DNA of 64,000 nucleotides from Pseudocercospora fijiensis CIRAD86 (taxonomy: Eukaryota; Ascomycota; Dothideomycetes; Mycosphaerellales; Mycosphaerellaceae). This document shows, piece after piece, positions 1 to 13,150 of this stretch; within the stretch, counting starts at the first letter, position 1, and each line of letters begins with the position of its first letter. The translations under genes were made by a program, and so were the position numbers. The notes beneath the pieces were generated by a model. It searched no databases and was not told where the DNA came from. It saw only the letters and a list, made by a program, of their open reading frames with translations. The stretch is from positions 3,066,056 to 3,130,055 of the forward strand of contig NW_006921539.1 of the NCBI RefSeq assembly GCF_000340215.1, given 5' to 3'.

Positions 1-850
1 TGTAAATTAAACTAGCGAAATGCACTAAGGGCCCTACTAGACGACTATTCGCTAGTCGTCTATACTATACAATACATTAATAGAGACCTAAAGCGTACCT
101 AGGATAACTACTTTAACTCCCTTACTAATTAGACTACTGTTTAATAGCAAACCTATAAGACTATTATACTAGATACCCTTAGAAACCCTATACTAAGGCA
201 ACAATACGCTTAGGATCAGTACCTTCGGGCTAAACAAAAGACTAACTAATCGGCTCGCTTATTTAAGGCCTATTTAAAGACCCTTAAGGACGATTTACTA
301 GCTAAGACCGACTCTATCTAGATTTCCGAAATACGCCCTAAATTGCGATAGGAATTGGTCCTTAAATTAGACCGCCGCCGTATATTCGAACAGGCTAATC
401 TAACGCGTATTTAATTCATAGTCGAAGTAGAAACAGCCGAACGGGCTGTTTAGCTCTAGCAACGACTAGAATTAAGGATCCGACTAGCTAGTACTAACCG
501 TAGCAACCGTAGTACCCGCGGAGGAAACTAAGGTTCCTACTAGGACAACAATGCTAATAGTAGGAATAGTAACAACGACCGTAGAAGAGGCCGTAGCCGG
601 CGGCTATATAGAGGAGGCCGTAATAGGGGCCGTAGAAGGGGCTCGTATCCCTATAATACTAACCGTTCTGCTAACAATAACAACAGCTACGGCAGTCTAC
701 TAACCGGATTAAAGTGCTTTAATTGTAACAGTACTAGCTATCTACTAGGCTAATACGACAAACCTAAGGACTAGGCCCGAATTAACCGTGCTTCCGCTAA
801 ATACCGAAAGCACCTCTTAGCGGCTAACGCTACCCCTATAGGCTAACCTT
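1..850 (+). pseudogene. Ty3-A1 gag remnant with zinc knuckle
   Basis: C-terminal part of the capsid/nucleocapsid polyprotein. An Arg/Gly/Asn-rich stretch (about 500-700) is followed by a CX2CX4HX4C zinc knuckle at 715-756. Both leading cysteines survive (715 and 724). The His codon at 739 and last Cys codon at 754 now read Tyr, as CAY to TAY and TGY to TAY changes would give. Stops at Gln/Trp-type codons are scattered throughout. It cannot make a working nucleocapsid. Confidence 0.85.
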
Positions 851-887
851 CGAAAAAAGAATAAGCGCCGCACTAACTATTAGCCTT

Positions 888-1300
888 GTGCGGCGTAAGA
901 GTATCGACATTGTGCTAGCTATTATACGTACCTGTCTCGTATCGGACACGCATAGAACTAATTATAAGACTAAGGTTATGCTGGATCTGGGAAATTCAGT
1001 TAGTGCCCTTATTAGCCATCGCCTAGCTAAGCAATTAGACCTTCGACAACTGCCTAGAACTAATATGCCAACCCTTGCTTAGTTTAATAACGCTCGGCAC
1101 TTGACCTATAGGGCCTACTATGTTCCTATAGTTCTAAAAGACGACCTCGGCAATAAGCGTTTATTAGACTTCACTACCTATATAGTAGATATAGACAGCC
1201 TTCTATCTAATATTGTTATCGGCAACCCTGTCCTTAGGCACTATGCTATAGTTATAGACTTAGGCAGTTAATAGTAGCGATTTAGAATCGCTAGGAGAGA
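888..1300 (+). pseudogene. Ty3-A1 aspartic protease remnant
   Basis: Retropepsin-like region between the zinc knuckle and reverse transcriptase. The segment LDLGNSVSALIS around 982-1017 sits where an LD(S/T)G active-site motif is expected; the residue after Asp is Leu instead of Ser/Thr. The frame stays open over 888-1082 and is then interrupted. Identification rests on the motif and its order before the RT domain. Confidence 0.7.
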
Positions 1301-1517
1301 GGACATTAAATATATTAATGTTAGCGAGTGCCCTAATAATATTAGGGTCCTATTTATTAGTAACCTAACCCTAGCTAATCTAACCGCCGACCTGCTCGGT
1401 AGTAATAACGATAAACCTATACCCCCTAATAGCATAGACCCTAATTAGCTTGCTCGTATACTAGAGCCTATTCGAGAGACCTATATTAATGTATTTAAAC
1501 ACTACCTAGCATCGATA

Positions 1518-2890
1518 TTGCCTATATTCAAAGAGACGGATTATAAGATTAACATTATAGAGAGCAAAGAGGTCCCTTTTAGCCCCCTCTATAACCTTAG
1601 TAAACGAGAGCTTGCTATATTGCGTAAGTACCTAGAGGAAAACCTAGCTAATAGTCGCATTCGGTATAGTAACAGCCCTGCTAGCGCCCCTATCCTATTC
1701 GTACTAAAGAAGGATAGTAGCCTACGCCTATGTGTTAATTATCGTAGGCTTAACGCTGTTACTATTAAAGACCGCTGTCTACTCCCGCTTATTAATAAGA
1801 CCCTCGACCGCCTTTCTAGTACCTACTACTATACTATATTAGATATTAAGGACGCCTATTACCGCATCTGTATTCGCAAGGGCGATAAATAGAAGACAGC
1901 CTTCCGCACTCGCTATAGCTATTTCGAGTACTTAGTTATGCTATTTAGGCTAGCTAATGCCCCTGCTATATTCTAGTCCTATATTAATCGGGCCTTGTCC
2001 GGCCTACTAGACTACCTTTGTGTAGTTTACCTAGATAACATCCTAGTTTATATACACTCCCCTAACATCGCGGAGTACTAGGCTATAGTCCGTAAGGTAC
2101 TCGATCGCTTACGAGCCTATAGACTGTATTGTAAGCCTTCTAAATGCACCTTCGCCGCTAAGGAGGTAGCCTTCCTTAGCTTCATCGTATTAACTAATAG
2201 TGTTAAGGCTAATCCTAATCGGATTAAGACTATTACTAAATAGCCTGTTCCTACGTTAATTAAGGAACTATAGTCGTTCCTCGGTTTTGCTAACTTCTAT
2301 CGCCGATTTATTAAGAGCTATTCGAGGTATGTAATGCTACTAACTAAGCTTACTAAAACTAAGGCCAACCTAAATAGAGAGTTTAAATAGACTAATAGAG
2401 CACAAGCCGCTTTTAACGGTCTAAAGTAACGCTTTACTAAAGTCCCCTTATTACACTATTTCGTACTAAGTAAACAGATCCGAATTAAGACTAACGCTTT
2501 ACAGTTCGCTATATTAGCTATTATGTTACAATAGGCTAACGACACCTATTAGCACCCGATTGCCTTCTTTTTATAGAAGATAATCGATATAGAGCGTCGA
2601 TACGAGACCTACGAGTAAGAGCTCTTAGCAATCGTAGAAGCCTTTAAGCATTAGCGCTACTATCTCGATAGTGCTTAGTATACAATTCAGGTCTATATAG
2701 ACTATAACAACCTGCGTAGCATTACTAAGGTTATAAGGGTTATAGGTCGATAGGCTAGATAGGCCGTCTACCTCGCCGGGTTCGATTTTAATATATTATA
2801 TCGGCTAGGCGTAAGCAACCCTGCTAATAGCCTATCGAGGCGACCTAATTACGACAGCGAGACTTAGTATATTAATTTATTATTTCTAAC
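1518..2890 (+). pseudogene. Ty3-A1 reverse transcriptase and RNase H remnant
   Basis: RT domain with family landmarks in order: PLYNLSKRELAILRKYL near the start, then VLKKDSSLRLCVNYRRLN (1700-1755), LDIKDAYYRI (about 1840-1870, first catalytic Asp region), and VVYLDNILVY around 2030 (catalytic box, YLDN in place of YLDD). RNase H follows from about 2460, with the lineage-typical YETYE-like segment near 2600-2620 ('RRYETYE' then a stop). 1518-1892 is open; the rest has in-frame TAG/TAA at Trp/Gln positions. Confidence 0.9.
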
Positions 2891-3332
2891 CCTATAGTAT
2901 AAGATTGCTATAGCCCGTATTGTTAATAAGCAAGCGTAGGATAAGCGGACTTCCGGACCCCGCGGCGGCAACAAATACTATAGCGGAGTTGTCGTTCTTC
3001 TAGTGCGCGTTAGAAAGGACGTAGATCGCTCGAGCTATAATAACTCGATTAAAGATATTGCTATCTACAGTAATAGCCTATATAGCGATAGCACTATAGA
3101 AGAGGTTGTAGTAGTTCCGGCTGCTAGTGCTATTAGATACATATAATACGTACCTCGTTTAATAGCGAGGGTGCTATTAAATAACCTTATAAATAGGGAT
3201 AGTTAATCGTTTATAGATAAGCTATTATAGGCTTAGTAGAGGGACGCCTTTGCTATTAACTGTATTAATAGGCTTGTAAGTAGGCGAACGACTCGATCTA
3301 GTAAGAGTAATTAGTCGATCGACGACAAGGGT

Positions 3333-3520
3333 TGCTAGGCATACGGTTATAGTACGAAGGTATCGTAATAGTTGTGCGGTGCAAAAGTTAATGCCCTCTC
3401 TAAGGTACCGCGAGGCAAGCTATCTATATAATAGTCCTACTATTAGTAGCAATAGCGACCGTAGCGGTCGATAGTAACCGCTGCCTGCTATCGTATATGC
3501 AATAGTATCGTATCGTAACA
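3333..3520 (-). repeat. Ty3-B 3' LTR (188 bp)
   Basis: Starts TGCTAGGCAT and ends CGTAACA in + orientation. It matches 16340-16527 base for base apart from a few transitions and has the same length. It is next to the polypurine tract, so it is the 3' LTR of the reverse-oriented element. Confidence 0.93.
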
Positions 3521-3739
3521 GCCTCCCTCTTTGTAAAAAAGGTCGGCACTGTCTATAGTGTCCTAAAACAAAGGTCCTTAGTAGGCCGCACCGTAGGAAG
3601 GTTTAAGGCAAAAGAGCGTAATAGCGTCGTATAAAGGCTAAGCCTAAACAGTATGCTAGAACGGTAATGCTAGGTACAGAATCGTGTCTCTCTAGGGATA
3701 ACTGCGTCGGTTTTATACTTGCTTGTTACGACGGTTACG

Positions 3740-6700
3740 AAGGGCGTCGCGTAAGCTAGTCGGTATAGTCTAAACCGCCTTTAGCTGCGGCTAAGGCGCG
3801 ACGGTCTTTATAGTCTTATTATCGGATAGCGAGATATTAACTACGTCCGCTATAGTAGTAGCGCGGTCTAACTAATCGATAGGGATATTAGGGAAGTCGG
3901 TACCTAGCAATAGTAGCGTATCGGCGTCGCGTATAGCACCGTATAGCTTAAAGTAGTCGGCTATCTATACGTTAAGCTTCGCGATCTTATCCTTAGTAGT
4001 ATTGCCTTATACGCCGCCGAGTAGCTTAAAAGCGTCCTCGTTAATTAGGTATAGTATAGGGATTGCCTATTACGGCGCGACGCGTAAGAAATCGTAGTAA
4101 AGATAGGTTAGCGATAGCGTAAGCGACTTCTTTAAGACCGTAGCGGAAAGACGATACTACTAGGCTATCTAGCGCTTAGTTGCTTCGCGGATCTATACCT
4201 TAGCTAGTATCTATTAAAGCTAGTGCACCTCGGTTACTACTAACTCGGACTAGCGTATATAGTAGAGAGCTTGTAAGTTAAGCGTACGTATACTAATTGC
4301 CGTCGCATTATATTAGTATTGTCCGTAGGCGCCTATAGTGTTTTCCTATAGGGCGGGCAAAGGTAGTAAGCGTATCGGAAGCGATAGGAGCTTGTACTAT
4401 AGCTGCGTAACTGTATTGTTAGGCGGTAGTAGCTAAGCCGCAACTAGAGCCTTCGTAGGCGTAGAGAATAGGTTAGACGGTAGCGGTATCTTCGACGGTA
4501 GGCGAGGCGCTAAGAACGGGCTAGCGGTTAGCTTCTAGCGAGTGTTTGACTTAGTCGATAGTAATACGCACGAGGAGTTTAGCTAGATCGCCTTAGTTAG
4601 CGGGGTAACGGCCGGAGGTTGCGGCTTAGCCCGAGTCGCGAGCTTAGAAGGGAAGATTTTACCGAAAAGGCGCGTATTAGTAAAGTCGGTCTCGTCTAGC
4701 GAGTAGTCGGGTAACGGCACTAGGAATGCGCCTATAGGATCCTAAGTATAGTCGATATTGTACTACTAGTAATTCTTATTCGTTACTATCTTATCGTACT
4801 TGAAAATAGTATTGCCCTATATAATACGCTCTTAGACGCCTAAAGGATCGAAGACTAGATTAGTAGAGGCCGTCTTCGGCAAATTGTAGAACTATAGCGT
4901 TAGCGCGGGCTCTAATCTATTAGGGATAGCGCCGTCCTTAAGCGTCTAGATATAGGCGATAAAGGTAGATAAGGCGTATACCGGATCGATCTAAGTTAGC
5001 TAGTAGACTAGGCTAAAGTCTACTAGGCATTAACAGTTAAGGAGTAGTAGAGGTATGCCTTTGCCCTTATTAGCGGCATAGGTACCGTTCTAGTAGCGAC
5101 CGCTACCTATAAGCTAAGCGTACTATTCCGTACGCGACGTATTAGTAGCCTTCGTGTCTATAAGCGCCTTATTAGTATAGAGGGCGGATGTATAGCCCTC
5201 GCCGCGAAGCGTATAGGCGTTACGGACCGTAATATACCGCTAGGTATAAGCGACGACGTCCTAGGTAATAGCTAGGCGACCTAGGTTACGACGGTATAGG
5301 TAGGGCAGACTACTAGAATTTAGGGAGGACTCGTACTACTTATAGAGCTATATAGCCGACTAGGCACTAAGTTCTATGCCGATTAGTAGCAGCTAAACCG
5401 TATAGTCCTTAAGCTAGGAGTCTAGTAGAGGCAGGCGTACTATCGAGAGTCGTCCGGTAGCTACTATCTATAAGAATTAGACTTCGCTATAGGTAGTTAG
5501 GTCGATCTTATAATGCTTCGTCGCTCCGACGTATTCGCTAATAGGTCGCTTACCTGTCTTCTAGTATTCCTTACCGTAGTCGCGGTAGGATACGTCCTTA
5601 CTATTCTCGCTACGCTTATATAGGACCGGGTAACCGCCTACTATAATGCTATCGCGATATTCTTTTAGGACGAAGCGGTAGAACTACTCTTATACAAGGT
5701 CGACCGTCTATAGGAAGTATAAGATAGCGCGTACTATAAGACCGACGGCTCTATTACGGATTAGAGACGGTGCTAGCTAGAATCGTAGGTCGCCGGTATA
5801 GGTACTTAAGCTAAGGAAGTTCTCGCGTAAGCGGGTAATGTTTGCTAGGAGTCGGTACTATAACTTCGCGTAGTAGAAAGTAATAGTTAGTAGAAAATTC
5901 GTATCGAGGTTAGCTAGGTTAGGAAGCTCCTTTAATTCGCCCGCCGTTATAAGCGCTACGTACTCGCTAAAGCGTATCGCGTAAATCTCCTACTACGTAT
6001 CGTAACCGTCTAAGTAGAGGTCGGTCCTAAAGATAGAGTATTTACGGGCGAGATCGTCGTTTACGATTTAGAAGGAGTACGGTTGCGTAAAGAGTAGGTT
6101 TTTAAAATCGGTAACTAGCTTGCCTATATACTAATACAATTCGCGTAGAATCTAGAAGCGCCGATCGCTAGCTATAAGGTACAAATAACATAGGTAATAC
6201 TAAAGTCTTACTAAATAGTATTCGACTATTCGCTTATATAGGCGTAGGCGAAAAAGATTAGGTAGCCGACTGTTAGCGTCCTTAGCGTACGCGTTACGTA
6301 CGAGCTTCGCGGCCTAGACAAAGCGTACGTCTCTATTCTTATTACGCTCTATAGGATTAGCGGCGATTAGCGCATCGACTTTCTTATTATAGTCCTCGTA
6401 CTCTACGTACTACCGGATTATAGCTTGTTCGGGCGTCTCGTTAGCGCGAAGGAGACGCTTATTAATTAAAGTCTAGCGCGCGCGCTAGCCTCGAAGCCGC
6501 TACCGCTCGAACTTGAGTTCTTTAGGGGATAGGACCGGAGGTTCCTTAAAACCCGACTCGATCGGAGTAGCTAGGAGCTTAGGAGGAGCTAGTACGGGCG
6601 CTTATAGCGAGCCGTTACTCGGCGCCTACGTTAGGGAGGCGGGTACCTATAGTAGCGGTAAATTAGGAAGTATACGCGCTAGCGGAGATAGTAATTCTAG

Positions 6701-8194
6701 TAAAGCCGGTCGATTTACGGGTATTATTAACGGTAGTACCGATTCTAAAGCCGAAGGCGCATTAAGAGGCTACGCGCTAACGGGATTAATCGGGCCGCTT
6801 TCCGTACCGTTAACCGGGCTACTAGACGCGTAGGTAGCGGCGTCTCGGTAAAGGGTAAAGAAGCCTAGTACGATATCCTATAGCTTCTCGGCCTCTAGAA
6901 TCTCGACCTATAACGCTTTGCCCTTCTAAATAAACTCCTATTTACCTAAATAGTACGGCGGAGGGTCGTCCTTATCGATAAAGTAGTCGGCTATAGCCTT
7001 ATAGAGCGCTCGGCCCGTCTATCGGCCCTCGCCTAGTAACGCCTTCGCTAGCTCCGTTAACTATTTCTTCTTCGTAGTAAGCGCCGTAACCGCCTATATA
7101 AACGACTTCCTATCGAAAACGTAATCTAGATTAACCGCCGCGATAACCGCCGGTACGTAATATTTCAAAAAGGAAAACCGTCTAATATTAGAGAGCGGAT
7201 AGTCTAGATTCGGAAGCACTATCGATAGGCTAGCAATAGTCTAACGCTATATAGTACTAAACTCGCTACCTAGCGTCCTCTACGATTGTAGGCGAGCTAT
7301 TACCTCGAGTAATTCTAAATCGGATTCGTCTATATTATTAGCTAGGGGCAACGGTACTAAGCTCGCTATTAGCGTATCGTTAATACGACTACGGCCTAAG
7401 AACAATAGTGCGTATCGCTATAACAGTTATTAACCGGAGTCCGTTAATACGTAGTATAGTTCTATATCTAATCCGTCCTCGGTAAACATTAGAAAAGGCC
7501 GTATATATCTATTCTTAGTAGCGTAGCTTAATACCGCCTAAACCTCGCTAGTGCTTAAACTGCCGTTAGTAGAAATAAGCGATAGCGCCTTACGAAAGGT
7601 CTATCGAAGATTGCCTTCTACTATAGCGAGGATTATAAAGCCCTCTAGCGTCTACGCTAGGTTAGTACTGTGTTCCTCTAGACGCGTTTATTACGGGTTA
7701 AGCGTAGCGTTATCTATCTCTCTACGATACTCGCCGATCTAATCCGCTATTACGTCTTCTCTACCTACCGAATCCTTTACCGGGCCCTCTAAATTCTCTA
7801 GCTTAGGCGTAGCCGTACGTTCCTCGACTGCAGTATTAAGCGTTATATCCTTTTTGTTCGTTATATACTTAAGCTTAGACGCGAGCGTAGGAACCTCGAT
7901 CGAAGGATCTAAGGCTATATCCTCTCTACTCGTTACGTCCTTAGGCTCCGGCGCGGCTATACGATTCTCGACCGTTTCGTCTAATACTATATCTTTTTTA
8001 TCTGTTATATTATCTGCCTCTAGCGCGGCCGTACGACTTTCGACCGTAGTATCTAATACTATAACCTCTTTATCCGTTATATTATCTAGCTTAGGCGCGG
8101 CCGTATAATCCTCGACTATAGTATCTAATACTATATCCTTATTGCTTGCCCTACTCTCTAGCTTAGGCGTAGGCGTTAAGCTAGTAACAAACAA
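3740..8194 (-). pseudogene. Ty3-B third ORF (accessory, unrecognised), about 1,480 codons
   Basis: A single - strand frame, different from both gag and pol, can be followed from 8194 to about 3740. I saw no net frameshift; it is interrupted only by TAG/TAA at plausible Gln/Trp positions. The first part (8194-7739) is fully open and holds five 24-residue repeats. Next come a Lys/Glu-rich segment (about 7130-6850: AVNLDYVFDRKSF, ELAKALLGEG, ADYFIDKDDPPPYYLGK), a Pro-rich linker (6830-6520) and a mixed alpha/beta-like region (6480-3740). It ends near the polypurine tract. I recognise no family. Envelope-like or gag-like roles are possible from position only. Confidence 0.7.
7783..8147 (-). repeat. 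Five tandem 24-residue (72-bp) coding repeats in the Ty3-B third ORF
   Basis: Consensus unit is approximately NITDKKDIVLDTTVESRTAA followed by four variable residues ending Leu-Asp/Lys. Five units lie end to end with no indel. They are acidic, with recurrent DIVLD and VE.RTA cores. The repeats have diverged from one another at both conservative and RIP-type sites. Confidence 0.85.
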
Positions 8195-8699
8195 GGACTA
8201 TCCGGCCGATCCTAGACCGTCTAATAGTAGCGGTTCCCCGCGAGGAGCGTTAACCTTACTATTCCCTATCGCGGTATCCTAGGGTTCTCGATCCTCGCTT
8301 CTACGATATTCCTTAGCTATCGCTCCTTAGAGGGGGTCGAACGTATCGGCCTTATAGTATAGGCGAGACGCGCGCTATAAATCCGCCTCGAATAATATAA
8401 CGTTTAGGCGCTTATATCGCGATCGGTGCTATAGAAATTTTTGCTAAAAAGCTACTACTTTACGTTCCCCGCGACGGACGTAGTTATCGCGCTCGAGGGC
8501 CGTTTCTATTCGTCGTCGGTAATTAATAAAAAGCTCTCTTATCGTAGGATGCCGGAAAGATCGATACTAAATAAGGGATAGCCCGCGTCTACGTATAACG
8601 GTTGCCTAAGTAACGTAGTTACGATAACGATATAAGGGTACGCCTAGGCGGATTACGACTCCGAAGAAGGAGTCGCGCTACGGAGTCGTATCGATTTAC

Positions 8700-11600
8700 A
8701 ATAAACTACGAGGGATTGTCCGGCCTCGCCTTTATCGGCGGAGCTAGCAACCTCTAAAAAAGGCTAGCGCGCTCTCGTCCGCTTTACTATCCTACGGAGG
8801 GTACGGGATAGCGGGGCCTCCTCTAGAGGGTAGGCGTTATCGTAGATTTTATATAGATCGTCCGCGCCCGTTAAGTCGTCGATATTATACTATATATTAT
8901 AGGCGCTCCTATACCCCTTCTACTTTACTAGGTATTAGAGAACGGGCTAGCCCCTCCGGACGACGGTCCTTCGCCCTAGAAAGCGCTCGATTTCGTAAGA
9001 ATCGCCCTTATTACTAGAACCTAGACTGTTCTTAGCTATAACGGGCGGGGGCTCGTAATTAACAGTTCTCTTAAAAGGATCTAGGTCTTTAGGAGCTTTT
9101 TCTAACTACGAAACCGATATTACCGGATAGATATACATTAATAGCGGCAACTCGAGATAGTAGGCTAGCCGTCCGACCTTCTCGAGAATCGTAAAAGGCC
9201 CTTTAAAACGGTAGCTAAACTTGTACGACTAACTAGGCACTTCGTAACTATAGTATAGGCGAAGTATAATACAGTTACCTAGCTTAAGGAATAGGGGCTT
9301 ATACTTGCTATTATACCGTTCTTTTATTTTTACGTTCGCCTAAGCGATCGCGTCCTAGACTTCCTTCTAGATACGACTACGCGCTACCGCCCTATTATAC
9401 GGATAGTCGTATAGTGCATCGAGCGAGTCGAGATTCGTTCTTACGCCTATAGCAACCTCGTTCGGCAACTAGCCGGTAGTCGTATTACGAGAGTTATTAA
9501 GCGTAGCCTATAGCTATAGGATAAACGTCGTCTAATCCTCGCTAGGATAATCCGCTAACTAGTAACGAATTGCCGTCTCGACCGTTTAGTTAGTTCGCTC
9601 GGATTAACTATCGGTTTAAGGATAGTAGGCCGTAGACGTAGCTAGCTTCGTACGTAGGCGCGAGAAAACGCCCTTAAAGAAGTCGCTTAGCTAGCGAGGA
9701 TTACGATTAGCGATAAGTACTACCGGTATACTTATATCTATTAAGCAAAGCCTATCGATTAGAGCGATGCCCTAGTCGTAGGCCTTCTAGTCCTCTTTGC
9801 CTAGGACGACTGCTACCCGCTTAGACGTCTTATAAGTAATCGTATATAGTATATTAAATCTATCGGTCGTAACCGGCAAGGCGGTTACGAGATCTATCGT
9901 TATAGTATAGTATAGGCCCTCTGTATTCTAGATCGGGTAAAGTTCGCCGTAAGGAGCGTATCGGGGGGTGCGTAAAAGGAGACACTAGTAATAATAATCT
10001 AAATAGAGGCGAAGGTAGCGAGCGAGTCGATATATAAAGAAAGAAGCTTAAATACGGTCGAAGACGCGCTAAAAGCCTTAGTAGTAACGGTTATCGTAAG
10101 CCTGCTCGAAGATCTCGCCTATTAAGGCCCGAGGGATATAGAGTCGCTCGCGCCCTAAGGATTAGTTATAGAAATATAAGAGGCCGTCCCTCTCGAAGAA
10201 TCGAATACCTAACGGACTATTAAACTTATTACCTGCGAATAGGTCCGGATTTTTGCTACCCTTATACCGAACTAGCGTTTTCGTTACCGAAGGCATATTA
10301 GCTCCCTCCGAATAGAGACGCTCTAAAGTATTCCGCGCCTACGCTTATCGAACTAGTCGCAAAACCCTAGACTAATATTCGTCGTTATCGTACGCTCGGT
10401 TTAACCGACGTCGGAAATCCGGATCTAGCTCTACTAATATCGTATAGAAGTAGGCTACTTCCTCTAGATCGGCCGAAGAGGGCGTAACGTTAGTATAGTA
10501 AGAGAGCGGGTCTAAGTTCTCTTCGTCCGGCGTTAATATAGGCGACTCCGTATCCCCTAGAAGTCGACTAAGGGCGTCTAGAACTAGGTATATCCGCCCT
10601 AGACGGTAAACTATATTAACTCGATATTAGGAAAGGAATATCGATGCCCTTACTAATTTTAGGTTCTACTTGCCTATATTAGTAGTCGTAGTTATCGATA
10701 CCGAGTTAGTAAGACCGACCGCGGTATAGTAGTCTATAAAGATAGTCGTCGGCCTTAATAAAGTATATATTAAATAGCCTACCTTCTTTACTATCTATAC
10801 GATTCCCGAGTATTCGAGCTCTATCGGCTAATATCGTATCTCCGCCTAAGTTAGGCCTCGGCTTAAGAATAGAATAGGCTAAACCTTGTAGTAAGGAAAC
10901 AACTGCGCCTTTCCCTTAGATAGAATAGGGTCTAGGTCCCTATCGATATAGTAGAGCACCGCGCTATAGCTAAACTCTTTAGAGGAATCTATATTAGCGT
11001 ATAAGCGACAGTTAGGGTCGAAATAGTATAGGAAAGAGGGCTCGTAGAACATCGATTACAATAAGCGAAACGCTTTTACTAGCTCGTCGCGGTGCTAATC
11101 GTTCTTATCTAGCGTCGTAACAGCGACGTACCGGCGACGACTATTGCCGGTAACTAGCGCCTCTTTTAATAAGTGTATCTTCTCCGCCTATAGAGGCGCC
11201 GCTATCTACGCATAGTATAGGATGTATTACCGCAACTAATTAGTTAGACCGAGATAATGCTCTAGCTTCTATATGTTTTCCGGGAACTAAAGTAAAGTAA
11301 TCGCTACGATTTTCTCCTTACTCGTAGCTAGACCGAGGCCGCTAACGTACTAACCTAAAAGGGTCGTAGAGGGGAAGCCTAAGAAAGTCTTCTTCGGACT
11401 AATGCTAATCCTTACGGCGTCTAATCTCTAGAAGACCGCTTCTAGATAATCGAGATACTTAGGCAACGTCTGCGAAAACACTACGATATCGTCGATATAA
11501 GCTCGCGCAAAGCTGCGATAGTCGCGAAGGATCTAATCTAGCTTCTGCTATACGAATTAGATACTGTTCGAATATCCTATAATAGCGACCTTATACTATT

Positions 11601-13150
11601 CCTAGCTACGATAAGTATTAATCGTTAATTTGTAACGATCCTCCGGCTTTACGCCCTATTAGTAGAAAAAGGTTAGGTAGTCTATAGTGCTAATATACTA
11701 GCACCCTACTAACTATATAAAGAGATCCGCCTAGAGCGGTATCTAATAGCTGTCGGGGATCGTTACCTTATTTAAGGCGCGTATATCGACTACCGCCCGT
11801 AGCTTATTAATTATACCGCCTTTACTGTTAGTAACCCGCTTCTAAACTACGAATACCGGGAAGCCGAAGGGGGTAGGCTCGGTCGTATATTGTATTTTCC
11901 CTTAGCGGTGTAAGTCGTTATATATCTTGTCTACTACCTTACGGTCCCTCTTGCCTAGGTTAATTATACGAGGAGGCGGCAATAGATCTAAGTAGTTCGG
12001 TACTATAGGGATAGGTATGTAATCGTACTTAGGAATATCGACTACCGTTTAGCGATCCGTAAAAAGCTCTAGGTACCGCTCGACCGCTATAGCGATTTAG
12101 TCTACCTAGTTATCGTTACTATAGATCGTTACGCCTAACGCGTGCTAGTATTCCCGCTGTGTATTTAGTATATCCCGCGTAGCCGTAAAAGCGTTAGGAC
12201 TTAATCCCGCTAGTCCGTAGTTAGCTACGTCGATATAGTAGGCCCTAGCAATAGTCCTATTACTTAACGAACCGAGTAGCTATCCGGCTCGAATCGTTAC
12301 TAGAGTCGTCGTATCGTTACGAATATATATATAAGAAAAATTAGCGTCTACGACCTAATTATACGCCGTTACTAACAGCGGAGCTTGTAACGACAATCCC
12401 TATATATTGCTAGTTAGCTAGACTAAGAAACCGGCGTTAAGAATAAAATCCTAGCCCTTAGGGAGGTTACTGCCGTACTTAACTAGCGCGAGGGCGACCG
12501 TACGCGGCGCTAATGTTACGTCCTCCGCTAGCCTTATAGGGCGCTAAACCGACTTCCCTTTCTTGCGCTTAATAGCTACTTTAAAGCGGGCGTTGTCCTA
12601 ACTAGCTATAGTAACCGTCCGCGCGGGAATATCGATCTTTATTCCCTCTAGAGCAATCGTATCTATACCGACTAGGATTTTTGCCTTTAGTTTAGGAACT
12701 AGGTAAACCTTACGAGTTATTCGTACTAGGGAGACTATACCGTCCGTCTTCGCTACTAGGACAAATATATCTAATACGACGTATTCCCCGGAGCGATACG
12801 CGCCGGTAATACCGCCGATTTCGATTAGTTTGCGTAGCTTACGTACCTCTACGTCCGGGCGATAGCTTAAAACGAAGTCTTTTTCCGTAATAGTAAGTAT
12901 ATAGCCGGTATCTAGGCAGACCTATATAGATGCACCGGATAGTAATAACCGAAGAGGGAAAGTTATATATTGCTAATTCCGGAATACGTAACCTTACTAA
13001 GCTAACGGAGGCGCCTTCGACTAAATTACTTCTAGGTTTGCCGATACGCGTTCGATAATAGTAGAAGGCGTCGTCGCCTCTATATACTTCTTACAAATAT
13101 ACTAGTATAGAAGGTTGCCTAACTTAAATCGCCGCCTATAGACTTTATAA
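8700..13150 (-). pseudogene. Ty3-B pol remnant: zinc finger, protease, RT, RNase H, integrase, chromodomain
   Basis: Read on the - strand in one frame. About 13140-13080: zinc-finger-like segment (RRRFKLGNLLY...ICKKY) whose first cysteines appear as Tyr. About 12915: CLDTG, an intact DTG protease motif. 11940-11820: KVVDKIYNDLHR...EPTPFGFPVFVV, a typical chromovirus RT start. 11800-11780: LRAVVDIRALNK. 11500-11480: ARAYIDDIVVFS, catalytic YIDD box. 11350: FLGFPSTTLLGQYVSGLGL. About 10300-9150: integrase core. About 9000-8870: chromodomain, YEIERFLGRR...YLVKWKGY. Many stops at Trp/Gln codons; not functional. Confidence 0.9.

Noticed and set aside
7854..8108. 84-codon + frame in Ty3-B
   Set aside because: Antisense of the 24-residue repeats in the - strand third ORF.
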